Shown here: positions 40,502 through 49,986 of the stretch, piece after piece
How the letters are laid out: the number at the start of each line of letters is the position of its first letter
How positions within the stretch are numbered: the first letter of the stretch is position 1
Assembly: GCA_016841205.1 (NCBI GenBank)
Contig: JAENZP010000003.1
Coordinates: 230,503 to 294,502, forward strand
Source: Desulfoscipio geothermicus
GTDB lineage: Bacteria > Bacillota > Desulfotomaculia > Desulfotomaculales > Desulfallaceae
Length of the DNA: 64,000 nucleotides
Direction: 5' to 3'
The notes under the pieces: generated by a model
The model's input: only the letters and a program-made list of their open reading frames with translations
What the model was told of the DNA's origin: nothing
Databases searched by the model: none
Position numbers and translations under genes: made by a program

Positions 40502-42649
40502 TTAATAGGCACTAACCGAATCATTTGGTTCATCTGCGGCAATCTTTCTATTTTCCCTTTCATCTTCTTCGGCAGCTTCAATTTTACCTCCGCATTCTTT
40601 ATTTATACATTGATATAACTTGCCCTTTTTATTTTCCTTTAACACCATCAAGCTGTTACACAGAGGACATTTACGATTAGTAGGCTGATCCCAAACCACG
40701 AATTCACATTCCGGATAGTTGCTGCAGCCATAAAATTTTCTACCTTTTTTGCTGCGTCGGAGCACCAGCTCACCCTGGCAATTGGGGCAAGCTACACCCG
40801 TCGGTTCAAGCAGCGGCTTAGCGTTTCTACACTCCGGAAACCCCGGACAAGCTAAAAATTTACCATACCTGCCCATTTTAATTACCATATTCCTTCCGCA
40901 AAGCTCACATACTTCTTCGGTAACCTCATCTTCCACCTGAATCTGTTCAATTTCCTGGTCGGCAACTTCCAGCGATTCCTGAAAGGGCATATAAAAATCC
41001 TTCAGGATATTAACCCAGTTCACATCTCCTTCTTCAACATCATCTAATTTCTGCTCCATTTCAGCAGTAAACTCAACGTCGATTATATTATAAAAATATT
41101 TTTTTAAAAGGTCCACCACCACCAAACCAAGTTCGGTGGGGTAAAAATTTTTCTTCTCCCTAATTACATAACCCCTTTTTAAAATAGTATCTACGATCGG
41201 TGCATAAGTACTAGGCCGACCAATGCCCTTTTCCTCCAAAATTTTAATTAAGGTGGCGTCGGTAAACCGGGGCGGCGGCTGAGTAAAGTGCTGTTTAGGC
41301 ACTAATGTCAGAAGTTTTAATTGCTCGCCTTCCTTAAGCTCCGGCAATGTTTTGTCTTCACCGGTATCATCTTCATCATCGCGCCCTTCAATATAAACCT
41401 GCATAAAGCCGGGAAATTTAACAATGGAACCGGTTGCTCTAAAAATATACTTGCCTGCCTTTACATCCACGCTGGTGGTATCTATAATCGCAGGGCTCAT
41501 CTGGCTGGCCACAAATCTTTCCCAGATCAACTTATACAGCCTGTACTGATCACGGGTTAAAAATTGCTTTACATTATCCGGTTCCCGCTGTACAGAGGTA
41601 GGCCTGATGGCTTCATGAGCGTCCTGCGCCCTACCCTTTGGTGCCACGCGCCTTTTTTCGGCAGGGACATACTCGGCACTAAAGCGCTCGGCAATGAAAG
41701 CAGCAGCTTCTTGCTCGGCAATTTCAGATATCCGGGTTGAATCGGTACGGATATAAGTAACCAGACCCACCGGGCCTTCCTTACCTAAATCAAGTCCTTC
41801 ATAAAGCTGCTGAGCCAGCAGCATGGTTTTCCGGGCGGTAAAATTTAATTTACGATAAGCCTCTTGCTGCATGCTACTGGTAATAAACGGAGGCGCAGGC
41901 TGTCTCTTTTTCTCCCTCCTGGTAACCTTGGCTACCTCAAAAGACTCATTTCGTAAATTATCCCTAATTTCGTTGACATGCGCCTCATCTGGAATATGCG
42001 CCTTTTCCCCGTCAATTTTATATAATTTAGCCTCCAGGCTACCCGTTCTGCCCTTAACCAGCTTGGCGGTTAGAGACCAATATTCTTCCGGTTCAAAAGC
42101 CTGGATCTCCTCCTCGCGGTCACAAATCAAACGCATAGCCACCGATTGCACCCGCCCGGCGCTTAAACCTTTTTTAACCTTACGCCACAGCAACGGGCTT
42201 AGATTATAGCCTACCAACCTGTCTAAAATACGCCTGGCCTGCTGGGCATCCACCTTACGTAAGTCAACAGGGCGTGGATGTTTAACAGCCTGCTGCACCG
42301 CTTGTTTAGTAATTTCATTAAATGCAATCCGGCACGGGTCCTGTTCATTAATATTTAACATATTAGCCAAGTGCCATGCAATAGCCTCCCCTTCCCGGTC
42401 AGGGTCAGAGGCCAGAAGTACCTTGTCGGCCTTTTTAGTGGCGGCCTTTAGATCTTTAATGATATCCCCCTTACCCCTAATGGTTATATACTTGGGTTTA
42501 AAGCCTTCCTCTATATCAACCCCGAATTGGCTTTTTGGCAGGTCCCGTACATGTCCCATAGACGCCTTAACTGTATATTTATTACCAAGAAACTTACCCA
42601 AGCTTTTTGCCTTGGCTGGTGATTCCACAATTACTAAAGTTTTTGCCAC
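40502..42649 (-). CDS. topA: DNA topoisomerase I
   Basis: Type IA topoisomerase that relaxes negative supercoils. 715 residues from GTG 42649 (GAGG eight bases upstream; the open frame to 42709 is not family-like). TOPRIM domain with IVESPAKAK and DPDREGEAIAWH, catalytic Tyr in YIRTDSTR, and three C-terminal Cys4 zinc ribbons at about residues 570-680. Acidic C-terminal tail. Confidence 0.97.
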   Translation of the reverse strand: MAKTLVIVESPAKAKSLGKFLGNKYTVKASMGHVRDLPKSQFGVDIEEGFKPKYITIRGKGDIIKDLKAATKKADKVLLASDPDREGEAIAWHLANMLNINEQDPCRIAFNEITKQAVQQAVKHPRPVDLRKVDAQQARRILDRLVGYNLSPLLWRKVKKGLSAGRVQSVAMRLICDREEEIQAFEPEEYWSLTAKLVKGRTGSLEAKLYKIDGEKAHIPDEAHVNEIRDNLRNESFEVAKVTRREKKRQPAPPFITSSMQQEAYRKLNFTARKTMLLAQQLYEGLDLGKEGPVGLVTYIRTDSTRISEIAEQEAAAFIAERFSAEYVPAEKRRVAPKGRAQDAHEAIRPTSVQREPDNVKQFLTRDQYRLYKLIWERFVASQMSPAIIDTTSVDVKAGKYIFRATGSIVKFPGFMQVYIEGRDDEDDTGEDKTLPELKEGEQLKLLTLVPKQHFTQPPPRFTDATLIKILEEKGIGRPSTYAPIVDTILKRGYVIREKKNFYPTELGLVVVDLLKKYFYNIIDVEFTAEMEQKLDDVEEGDVNWVNILKDFYMPFQESLEVADQEIEQIQVEDEVTEEVCELCGRNMVIKMGRYGKFLACPGFPECRNAKPLLEPTGVACPNCQGELVLRRSKKGRKFYGCSNYPECEFVVWDQPTNRKCPLCNSLMVLKENKKGKLYQCINKECGGKIEAAEEDERENRKIAADEPNDSVSAY

Positions 42650-42746
42650 ACAGTTCACCTCAAGTCCTAGGTTTGATAGCCGGTCAAAAATTTCCATACC
42701 GGGTACCATCTATAAAATCTATCCTAAATCACGGCCTTTTAGAACA

Positions 42747-43841
42747 TTATTTGCCGGAAAGAGCATAAAGCCTGCCGGGCATCTGCCTGACCAATCCCTT
42801 TACTTCCAGAAACATCAAAGCTGACATCACTTCTCCAGCCGCAAGGCCTGATCTTTGAACGATAAGTTCCAGGGAAACACTTTCAAAGTTTAATAATTTA
42901 AGCAATAGTTTTTCATTATCATCTAATTTTAAACCCTCATTGGACATAAGTGACGGTTCCGGTTCAATTACCGTAAGGCCCAATTCCTCAATAATATCCC
43001 GGGCACCCAACACCGGTGCCGCTCCCTGTTTAATTAGCTCATTAGAACCACGGCTCAACTTAGAAGTAATATTCCCAGGCACAGCCATCACATCCCGTCC
43101 CTGCTCCAGCGCTACATGGGCAGTAATCAACGCGCCGCTCCGCTCAGCGGCCTCAACGACCACTATCACCTTGCAAAGGCCACTGATCACCCGATTGCGC
43201 ACCGGAAAATGCCAGGCATCCGGCAAAGTACCCGGCGGAAACTCACTGATTACAACACCGTTTTGCACAATATTATCCATTAGCCTGCCGTTTTCCTTGG
43301 GATAAATCACATCCACCCCGCAACCCAGCACGGCAATAGTTTTACCACCGGTGTCCAATGTACCACGGTGGGCGGCAGCATCTATTCCACGGGCCATGCC
43401 ACTTACCACAACCACCCCGGCACCGGCCAATTCGCAGGCCAGGTTTTCAGCCACGCTTAATCCGTAGGGAGTAGCCTTCCTTGCACCCACCAAAGCTACG
43501 GAGATATCATTAAAGCAATCCGCCCGGCCGCGCAAAAATAATACGGGCGGTGGGTCGTATATATTTTTTAACTGCCCGGGATAGTCGGCATCTGTATAGA
43601 AAAGCACCTTGATTTCCTTATTATTCAGATAACTAGCCACTTTGGACAAATCACAGTTTTTCCGACGTACCAACATTTCTATATTATTACTTGGACGTAA
43701 ACCCTCAAAAGCATTAAACTCATTATCGGGTGCCCCCCAAGCATTTTCGGGTGTACCGAAATGCTTCATGATTGTCCAAAACTTACGTGCTTGCCCGGCC
43801 AAAACAATATGCCAGGCAAGCCAGTATATTTTATCATCCAT
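42747..43841 (-). CDS. dprA: DNA-processing protein DprA
   Basis: RecA loader for incoming single-stranded DNA during transformation. 364 residues from ATG 43841: SAM-like N-terminal region, Rossmann-fold core with VGARKATPYG, SGMARGIDAAAH and FPVRNRVISGL, and a C-terminal winged helix (residues 305-360). Next to topA as in Bacillus. Confidence 0.95.
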   Translation of the reverse strand: MDDKIYWLAWHIVLAGQARKFWTIMKHFGTPENAWGAPDNEFNAFEGLRPSNNIEMLVRRKNCDLSKVASYLNNKEIKVLFYTDADYPGQLKNIYDPPPVLFLRGRADCFNDISVALVGARKATPYGLSVAENLACELAGAGVVVVSGMARGIDAAAHRGTLDTGGKTIAVLGCGVDVIYPKENGRLMDNIVQNGVVISEFPPGTLPDAWHFPVRNRVISGLCKVIVVVEAAERSGALITAHVALEQGRDVMAVPGNITSKLSRGSNELIKQGAAPVLGARDIIEELGLTVIEPEPSLMSNEGLKLDDNEKLLLKLLNFESVSLELIVQRSGLAAGEVMSALMFLEVKGLVRQMPGRLYALSGK

Positions 43842-43942
43842 TAAAATCACCACCGGATCCTTTTTCGGTCCATTATTGCAACATGTTCAAGATCAATATG
43901 CTTTTTCCTGCTTGTTCCAAAAGTTCTATTGTCCATTATACT

Positions 43943-44896
43943 TTAAAAAGGACTTGAATCAATACCCTTGGCATCAAGTACTAATGGTTTATCTTCTCCG
44001 ACAAACAAATCAATATTATTTTTTTTACCGGGCAAGTCCGCAAACAAATCACCAAGCTTTTGCACACGATCGATAATATTTGCGATATTAAATAGCTCCG
44101 GTCTAATACACTTTTCTTCTACCTCCGTCCAGGTTAATGGAGTGGATACAAGAGCACCTCGTAATGGTCTAAGACTGTAAGTAAAGGCCATTGTTTTGCC
44201 CCGCCCGTTTTGCAGGTAATCCAAATAAACCTTGCCTTTACGCTTGGGGATACTTCTTTCCAAGCTCACCCCACGGGGGTAAGCCCTGGCTATTATTTCA
44301 GCCAAATTTTTCATCGCTTCGGTGACCTCGGCAAAGGTGTGTTTCCCAGCTAGGGGGATAAAAATATGCAGACCGCTAGATCCCGAAGTTTTAGGGAAAC
44401 CGGTTATGCCAAATTCCATAAGCAAATCCCGTACCAGCAGGGCCACTTTTAACACTTCGTTAAAAGGAACCCCCTCGGCGGGGTCCAAATCAAATACCGC
44501 CAGGTCCGGGTAATCAATGTCCTCTACCCGGCTGAGCCAGCCGTGAATTTCCACGCAACCCTGGTTAGCCAACCAAACTAGGGTTGCCGTGTCGTTGCAC
44601 ACGATATAATAGATGATCTTCTTGGTATGCAGGACCGGGCAAGTTTCCACCCATTCCGGAGCATAGGAAGGACATTCCTTTTGATAAAAATAATCTCCAT
44701 TTATTCCATCCGGATATCTTTTCATAACCAGCGGACGATTGCGGATATGCGGCAAAATATAAGGTGCCATATCTAAATAGTATTTAATCAAATGAGCCTT
44801 AGTTAAGCCCATATCAGGCCAATAAAGCTTATCAAGGTTGGTAAGTGTCAATACCCGCCCCTGTATCTCCACCATTTCCCGCTTTGCCTTGGACAT
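43943..44896 (-). CDS. LigD-type DNA polymerase/primase domain protein (NHEJ)
   Basis: Stand-alone homologue of the LigD polymerase domain, an archaeo-eukaryotic primase that fills ends during non-homologous end joining. 317 residues with the catalytic DLD at 136-138, the GSSGLHIFIPL motif near 168, and YLDYLQNGRGKT near 224. No ligase or phosphoesterase domain is fused. Ligase and Ku genes lie directly upstream in the same direction. Confidence 0.93.
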   Translation of the reverse strand: MSKAKREMVEIQGRVLTLTNLDKLYWPDMGLTKAHLIKYYLDMAPYILPHIRNRPLVMKRYPDGINGDYFYQKECPSYAPEWVETCPVLHTKKIIYYIVCNDTATLVWLANQGCVEIHGWLSRVEDIDYPDLAVFDLDPAEGVPFNEVLKVALLVRDLLMEFGITGFPKTSGSSGLHIFIPLAGKHTFAEVTEAMKNLAEIIARAYPRGVSLERSIPKRKGKVYLDYLQNGRGKTMAFTYSLRPLRGALVSTPLTWTEVEEKCIRPELFNIANIIDRVQKLGDLFADLPGKKNNIDLFVGEDKPLVLDAKGIDSSPF

Positions 44897-44915
44897 TAGC
44901 CACCACCCTTTTTAC

Positions 44916-45887
44916 TCAATTCTGTCTTCCGGCCTGCCAGCATTCCTCGGGTGCCTTGTCGCCGCGCAACCCCTTATATACCGGGTGCCGCAAAATACCA
45001 TCCCTGGTTAGGGTTAAATATTCCACCCGACAGACCAGCCGCGGCCGTACCCAATGTATATCATGCACCGGTACCAGGTTACTATCTTGTAAAGGACGGC
45101 TGATAGTGCCAAGATCGGCCAGTTTCTTAAGTAAAGACAATTCTTCATCCCGGCTAAAACCACTACCCACCATACCCTGATAAACAAAATTTGCACCGTT
45201 CCAGGCGGCCAGCACCAGTGAACCAAGCAATCTACTTCCCTGACCCGCGCGATATCCACAGATAACCAGATCAACCTCCCGGGTATGGCGCAATTTTTTC
45301 CAGTATATAGAGCGGGTGCCAGGTACATATATACTGTCCATCCTTTTAGCAACGACCCCTTCAAGTCCTTTATCGACACAAGCCCGATAATATGAAACTC
45401 CGTCCCCCAGTACCGGCTGAGATATTATTAAATTATTCCCCGTAATGACAACCTTCTGCAAACAATCCCGGCGTTCACTCAAAGAAAACTGCATCAAGGA
45501 TTTACCCCGGCGATATAAAATATCAAAGGCTACATAAATAGCCGGCAGTACCTGCGCTGCTCGAAAAACCCGGTTTTCGTTCATCAATTTGGCCCGGGAC
45601 TGCAAAGCGTCAAAGGAAGGTATACCGTCATTTAATACAATAATTTCGCCATCAAGGACCAGTGGTTTATCCCTTACATATTGACTTAAGCCTCTCAGGT
45701 CGGGAAAGGTGTCGGTAATATTTTTCAAGTTTCTAGAAACCAAAGTGGTTTGGCCATCCAGGTAGGCTAAGCAACGGTAACCATCCCACTTGATCTCAAA
45801 AAAGTAATCGGTGTCGTCAAAGGGTTGGGCGGGGACTGCCAGCATTGGTTTCACCAGTGGGAGGTCACTTGTATCGACAGGGTTCAT
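44916..45887 (-). CDS. ATP-dependent DNA ligase (LigD ligase domain type)
   Basis: Seals breaks in the Ku pathway. 323 residues: adenylation motif EIKWDGYR with Lys33, then DGEIIVL, and a C-terminal OB-fold domain with motif V (GVVAKRMDS) and a closing LTLTRDGILRHPVYKGLR. The ATG overlaps the ku stop by four bases, so translation is coupled. Split from the polymerase gene by 19 bp rather than fused as in Bacillus LigD. Confidence 0.95.
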   Translation of the reverse strand: MNPVDTSDLPLVKPMLAVPAQPFDDTDYFFEIKWDGYRCLAYLDGQTTLVSRNLKNITDTFPDLRGLSQYVRDKPLVLDGEIIVLNDGIPSFDALQSRAKLMNENRVFRAAQVLPAIYVAFDILYRRGKSLMQFSLSERRDCLQKVVITGNNLIISQPVLGDGVSYYRACVDKGLEGVVAKRMDSIYVPGTRSIYWKKLRHTREVDLVICGYRAGQGSRLLGSLVLAAWNGANFVYQGMVGSGFSRDEELSLLKKLADLGTISRPLQDSNLVPVHDIHWVRPRLVCRVEYLTLTRDGILRHPVYKGLRGDKAPEECWQAGRQN

Positions 45888-46702
45888 GATCCTTTACCCG
45901 CCGCTTGGCGTTTTTTCCGGTTACCCCGTTCTTCCTTGGCAATTTCTATACTAGCTTGCAGCGCCGCCATAAGGTCAACCACATTTTCAGCTGCGGGTGC
46001 GACTGGTTTCTCCAACACTGCTTCACCGGCAATTTTAGCACGGATCATTTCATGCACCTTTTCACGGTAGGTGCTGGTATACTTGCCGGGTTCAAAATCT
46101 GTGGAAAGATTGTCAATCAAATTTACCGCCATCTTGACTTCGTTCTCATGCAGGTTAATTTTGCCGCTAATTTCCTCAACTTGCTCAACCGAACGCACTT
46201 CGTCAGCATAAAACATGGTTTCCATGATTAATGCCCGATCTGTGGGTCTAATAACAGCCAGAGACTCCCGATTTCTAATAGTTATCAGAGCAATGGCCGC
46301 CCGGGAAGTCTCAAGCATGGCTTGCCTTAAAAGCTCGTACACTTTTTTACCACCATCACCCGGGCCCAAGTAATAGGAGCGATCGTAATAAACCGGATCG
46401 ATTTTTTGCAGTTCCACAAAATCAATTATATCTACACTGCGATTTTTTTCCCCGGACAAGCCTGTCAGTTCATCCTCAGTAACGGTTATATACTGGCCCT
46501 TTTCATACTCATAGCCACGAACTATTTCATCGGTTTTTACTTCCCCGGCACAGTGGGGGCAATAGCGCACATAACGCAGCGGGGTATGGCACCGGGCATG
46601 TAGGTAGTTAAACTTCACATCTTTTTTTTCGGTGGCGGCATACATTTTCACGGGTACATAAATTAAGCCAAAGGTAATAGCGCCTTTCCAAAGAGCCCGC
46701 AT
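45884..46702 (-). CDS. ku: non-homologous end-joining protein Ku
   Basis: Homodimeric ring that binds DNA ends and recruits the ligase and polymerase encoded next to it. 272 residues from ATG 46702, opening MRALWKGAITFGLIYVPVK as in bacterial Ku, with RCHTPLRYVRYCPHC and a short basic C-terminal tail. The frame open to 46750 is not needed. Bacterial NHEJ is typical of spore formers, where breaks arise without a sister template. Confidence 0.96.
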   Translation of the reverse strand: MRALWKGAITFGLIYVPVKMYAATEKKDVKFNYLHARCHTPLRYVRYCPHCAGEVKTDEIVRGYEYEKGQYITVTEDELTGLSGEKNRSVDIIDFVELQKIDPVYYDRSYYLGPGDGGKKVYELLRQAMLETSRAAIALITIRNRESLAVIRPTDRALIMETMFYADEVRSVEQVEEISGKINLHENEVKMAVNLIDNLSTDFEPGKYTSTYREKVHEMIRAKIAGEAVLEKPVAPAAENVVDLMAALQASIEIAKEERGNRKKRQAAGKGS

Positions 46703-46771
46703 AATTTCACCGTCCTTGATAGATACTGGAATGCACACAACGTGCATCAATTTTATTATTGTTTGAGGACT

Positions 46772-46800
46772 AAAAAAATAACCCCGTAGATACGGGGTAA
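46772..46800 (-). terminator. terminator after the amino-acid ABC transporter
   Basis: TACCCCGT and ACGGGGTTA arms around ATCT, followed by seven T on the minus strand. Separates the transporter operon from ku. Confidence 0.85.
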
Positions 46801-46851
46801 ATTGTTCCTAATCGTTCTTTCTGGGAAGATTATTAATTAGATTAGCTTAGA

Positions 46852-47607
46852 CTATAGTATTTTGCTTAAAAACTCCCTGGTACGGGTATGGGAAGGGTTG
46901 GTAAAAATTGCTTGGGGGCTGGCATCTTCCAGGATTCTCCCGTCATTCATAAAAATAACCCGATCGGCTACCTCACGGGCAAAACCCATTTCGTGGGTGA
47001 CCACAATCATGGTCATACCTTCTCGGACCAGATCCTTAATCACCTCCAGCACTTCGCCCACCAATTCAGGATCTAAGGCACTGGTAGGTTCATCAAACAG
47101 CATTACCCGTGGCTGCATAGCTAGCGCCCTGGCAATAGCCACCCGCTGCTGCTGCCCCCCGGAAAGCTGCACCGGGTAAGCGTCAGCCTTATCGGCCAGC
47201 CCCACCTTGGCCAGCAGCGCCAAGGACCGGTCTTTTGCTTCGGTAACCGGAGTTTTAGATACTGTAATCGGTCCTTCCATCACATTTTGCAGCACTGTTT
47301 GGTGAGGAAACAAATTAAACCGCTGAAACACCATACCCATGCGGCTTCGTAAACGGTAGACATTCTTTCTGCTGTCATCCACCAAGCGCCCATCGGGCAA
47401 CTTTATTTTGCCGATGGGCTGGCCCTCTATAGTAATATACCCGTCATCAATGGTCTCCAAATAATTCAGACATCGCAATAGGGTGCTCTTGCCGGATCCG
47501 CTGGGTCCGATGATAACCACTACTTCACCCCTGGCCACGGTTAGGCTGACATCCTTTAACACATGGAGCTTACCAAAATGTTTATTAATATGCTCTATTA
47601 CTATCAA
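46852..47607 (-). CDS. polar amino-acid ABC transporter ATPase
   Basis: 251 residues with Walker [11 protein letters not shown]-loop, signature [15 protein letters not shown] and Walker [15 protein letters not shown], followed by the H-loop VVTHEMG. Belongs to the GlnQ/HisP branch (PAAT family). Forms one operon with the permease and binding-protein genes. Substrate likely a polar amino acid; glutamine, arginine or cystine cannot be told apart by eye. Confidence 0.94.
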   Translation of the reverse strand: MIVIEHINKHFGKLHVLKDVSLTVARGEVVVIIGPSGSGKSTLLRCLNYLETIDDGYITIEGQPIGKIKLPDGRLVDDSRKNVYRLRSRMGMVFQRFNLFPHQTVLQNVMEGPITVSKTPVTEAKDRSLALLAKVGLADKADAYPVQLSGGQQQRVAIARALAMQPRVMLFDEPTSALDPELVGEVLEVIKDLVREGMTMIVVTHEMGFAREVADRVIFMNDGRILEDASPQAIFTNPSHTRTREFLSKIL

Positions 47608-47624
47608 AATTATTTCACCTTCCG

Positions 47625-48299
47625 TTAGTCACCCTCAGATATGGCCAGACGCTTTTCCAAACGACAAATTATGTAAATAAAAAATGTAGTCATAATTAAA
47701 TAAATAATACCTACAGTTAAATATATCTCCATAGAACGAAAGTAGGTAGTGTTAAGCAGTATACCGCTGCGCATCAGTTCCACCATAGTAATCACCGAAA
47801 CCAGCGAGGTATCCTTCATCAAGGCAATAAACTCATTGCCCATGGGCGGCAGGAGACGCCGATAGGCCTGGGGCAAAATTACCCGCCGCATAGCCTGGGT
47901 TGAAGACATACCCAGTGACAGGGCTGCTTCCATCTGCCCCTTATCTATGGATTGAATACCCGCCCTGATGATTTCCGCTATATATGCTCCGCCACAAATG
48001 CTTAGGCCCAGCACCGCCGCGGCCTTTGGGCTTAGCTGTATATCGAAGTACTGTGCCAAACCATAATACAAAATGAACAGTTGCACCAATAGCGGTATGC
48101 CACGGATAACCCAGGTGTAAAAACCACCGATAACCGCTAGCAATTTAAACCGGGAAATTTTCATCAAGGCAACAAATAACCCGATAATGGTGCCAAAAAA
48201 TATCGATAGCACAGTAAGTTCAATGGTCATTAGCGCGCCTTTAAGTAAAATCGGCGTTATGGCCAGCAAAAATTCCACGTCGATTGGGCCAATGCGCAA
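47625..48299 (-). CDS. polar amino-acid ABC transporter permease
   Basis: 224 residues of the HisM/GlnP family with five membrane helices and the EAA loop [22 protein letters not shown] near residue 140. 17 bp before the ATPase gene. The start codon ATG at 48299 lies 63 bp downstream of the binding-protein stop, with a hairpin in between. Confidence 0.93.
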   Translation of the reverse strand: MRIGPIDVEFLLAITPILLKGALMTIELTVLSIFFGTIIGLFVALMKISRFKLLAVIGGFYTWVIRGIPLLVQLFILYYGLAQYFDIQLSPKAAAVLGLSICGGAYIAEIIRAGIQSIDKGQMEAALSLGMSSTQAMRRVILPQAYRRLLPPMGNEFIALMKDTSLVSVITMVELMRSGILLNTTYFRSMEIYLTVGIIYLIMTTFFIYIICRLEKRLAISEGD

Positions 48300-48335
48300 T
48301 ATTATACACCCCGTTAAATAGCTTAAAGCTTGATA

Positions 48336-48364
48336 GGGCGCGAAAAATCGCGCCCCGTTTTTTT
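48336..48364. terminator. strong hairpin between binding protein and permease genes
   Basis: GGGCGCGA and TCGCGCCC arms around AAAA. The T run follows on the plus strand, not on the coding strand, so for the operon it is more likely an mRNA-stabilising stem that favours binding-protein expression than a terminator. Confidence 0.6.
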
Positions 48365-49220
48365 ACTCCGGCATGGTAATCATGTCTTTGCCGTCAAACC
48401 ATTTTTTTGAAATTTTGGTCAATGTGCCGTCTTCCATCATTTCTGTTAAAGTCCTATCCAATACTGCCTTCAGGTCCTTATCTGCTTTGCGCAGGCCAAT
48501 AGCGTACATATCTTCCACCAAGGGTTCTTCAACGATTTTGTAAACATCCGGCTTTTTGCCAATATAATCTTCAGCTGTAGTCACGTCAACCACCACCACG
48601 TCAACTCTCCCGATGACCAGGTCCTGAAATGCTTCAGGATATTGGTTGTACTGCTTAAGATTATCTTCCTCAATAATACCCTCTTCCACCAGTTTTTTGC
48701 AGGCTTCATATCCAGAACTGCCCGCCTGCGTACCTACTATTTTACCTTTTAAATCATCTTTGTTGTTGATATCCGTATTGTCTTTAAGCACCGCCATACC
48801 AATACTGGCGTTAACGTAAGGTATGGAGAAATCAATCACCGCTTTACGCTCATCGGTAATACTCATACCGTTGATCACCACGTCAAATTTCTTAGCATTT
48901 AATGCGCCAGTTACACCGCTCCAATCAGTGGGAATCCACTCCAAGGTAATGTCCAGGCGTTTCTCCAATTCTTTACCCATATCAATGTCAAAACCAACCA
49001 GTTCACCCTGCTCATTTCGGAAGCCCATGGGACGGAAGGTGTCGTCCAAACCAACGGTCATGACGCCCTTTTCCTGGATCAGTTCCCAGCTAGTTTTTTC
49101 AGTATCCTCGCTTGCAGCCTGTCCAGAGGGCTTGTCGGCCGACTTGCCGCCGCAACCAGCTACCACCAGCGTCAGTCCCAGCACAAAAACGAGTAACCAT
49201 AGATATTTGGTTCTACGCAA
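48363..49220 (-). CDS. polar amino-acid ABC transporter substrate-binding lipoprotein
   Basis: 285 residues. Signal peptide with lipobox VVAGC (Cys23), then an SBP_bac_3 domain: MTVGLDDTFRPMGFRNEQG, GFDIDMGKELEKRL and the WSGVTGALNAKKFDVVINGM hinge region. Lipid-anchored outside the membrane. TTG start at 49220 with AAGGAG ten bases upstream. First gene of the operon. Confidence 0.94.
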   Translation of the reverse strand: MRRTKYLWLLVFVLGLTLVVAGCGGKSADKPSGQAASEDTEKTSWELIQEKGVMTVGLDDTFRPMGFRNEQGELVGFDIDMGKELEKRLDITLEWIPTDWSGVTGALNAKKFDVVINGMSITDERKAVIDFSIPYVNASIGMAVLKDNTDINNKDDLKGKIVGTQAGSSGYEACKKLVEEGIIEEDNLKQYNQYPEAFQDLVIGRVDVVVVDVTTAEDYIGKKPDVYKIVEEPLVEDMYAIGLRKADKDLKAVLDRTLTEMMEDGTLTKISKKWFDGKDMITMPE

Positions 49221-49265
49221 TTCCGGTCATCTCCTTCGACAAATTATAGAATTCTTTTCTATAAT

Positions 49266-49294
49266 AGATTAACTAACTGAAGAATTGAAGTCAA
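49266..49294 (-). promoter_or_regulatory. sigma-A promoter for the ABC transporter operon
   Basis: Minus-strand TTGACT (49289-49294), 17-base spacer, TAATCT (49266-49271), 46 nt upstream of the binding-protein start. Confidence 0.55.
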
Positions 49295-49469
49295 TACATT
49301 GACAATGCTGGAAACATTTAAACATACATTATTGAATAAAATAATGAATTAACCAAAGTAAGACATGTTAATTGCGCATAACTATTGTATAATTTTGTTA
49401 GTTATATAATGAAATCATACTGTAACTACGGGTTCTTGGAACTCGCAGTTTGTATTTTGAACATCAAAA

Positions 49470-49530
49470 GAGGCTGCTGCACTATGAACTATTTTGCTCA
49501 TTGTGCAACAGACAATCATGATAGTGCCTC
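49470..49530. repeat. imperfect inverted repeat in the accessory gap
   Basis: GAGGC plus CACTAT on the left (with a five-base insertion) and ATAGTGCCTC on the right. It lies between the transporter promoter and the transposase remnant. The rest of 49295-49607 has no coding signal I can see. Confidence 0.4.
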
Positions 49531-49607
49531 TCACCACAATTAATGAAAACGGAATACGCAATAAGAATTAAAGTAAGTGGTAATTAAAAGCAACAATTGT
49601 AGAATGT

Positions 49608-49869
49608 GCAAGGGCGGCTATACGGAAAAAAGATAGTTATTTCTATGCAAGATATCAGAGAATAGCTCTAGACGCGGAGGCAAAAGGGCTCTTATCGCAG
49701 TAGCTCATAGCATGTTAATAGCAATATACCATATTTTAAAAAATAATCAGCCGTTTAAAGATTTGAAAAATGACTACTACGTAACGGTTAAATTAAGAAA
49801 AGATGATAAAAAGAAATCTAAAGTGCATTAGAAAACCTTGGAGCCACAGTAAGCATAACAGAAATTTAG
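49608..49869 (+). pseudogene. IS110-family transposase C-terminal remnant
   Basis: Conceptual translation gives three pieces in different frames: ARAAIRKKDSYFYARYQRIA, then RRGGKRALIAVAHSMLIAIYH and YYVTVKLR, then ALENLGATVSITEI before a stop. These match in order the Transposase_20 C-terminal region of IS110/IS116 elements, with a frameshift at about 49671 and another near 49828. No N-terminal DEDD part is present. IS110 elements lack terminal inverted repeats, so ends cannot be set. Confidence 0.75.
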
Positions 49870-49885
49870 AGGATTATCATATAAA

Positions 49886-49917
49886 GAAAAAAGCCCACCA
49901 AAGAGGTAGGCTTTTTT
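49886..49917. terminator. bidirectional terminator between the IS remnant and spoVR
   Basis: AAAAAAGCC and GGCTTTTTT arms with an inner ACC/GGT, giving T runs on both strands. It serves spoVR on the minus strand. Confidence 0.75.
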
Positions 49918-49986
49918 GTGATGTGATTTTGGCGACTGTCCGACTGTCTATATTATAAGTTTTCAGGACATCCCCTTAATAAACAG

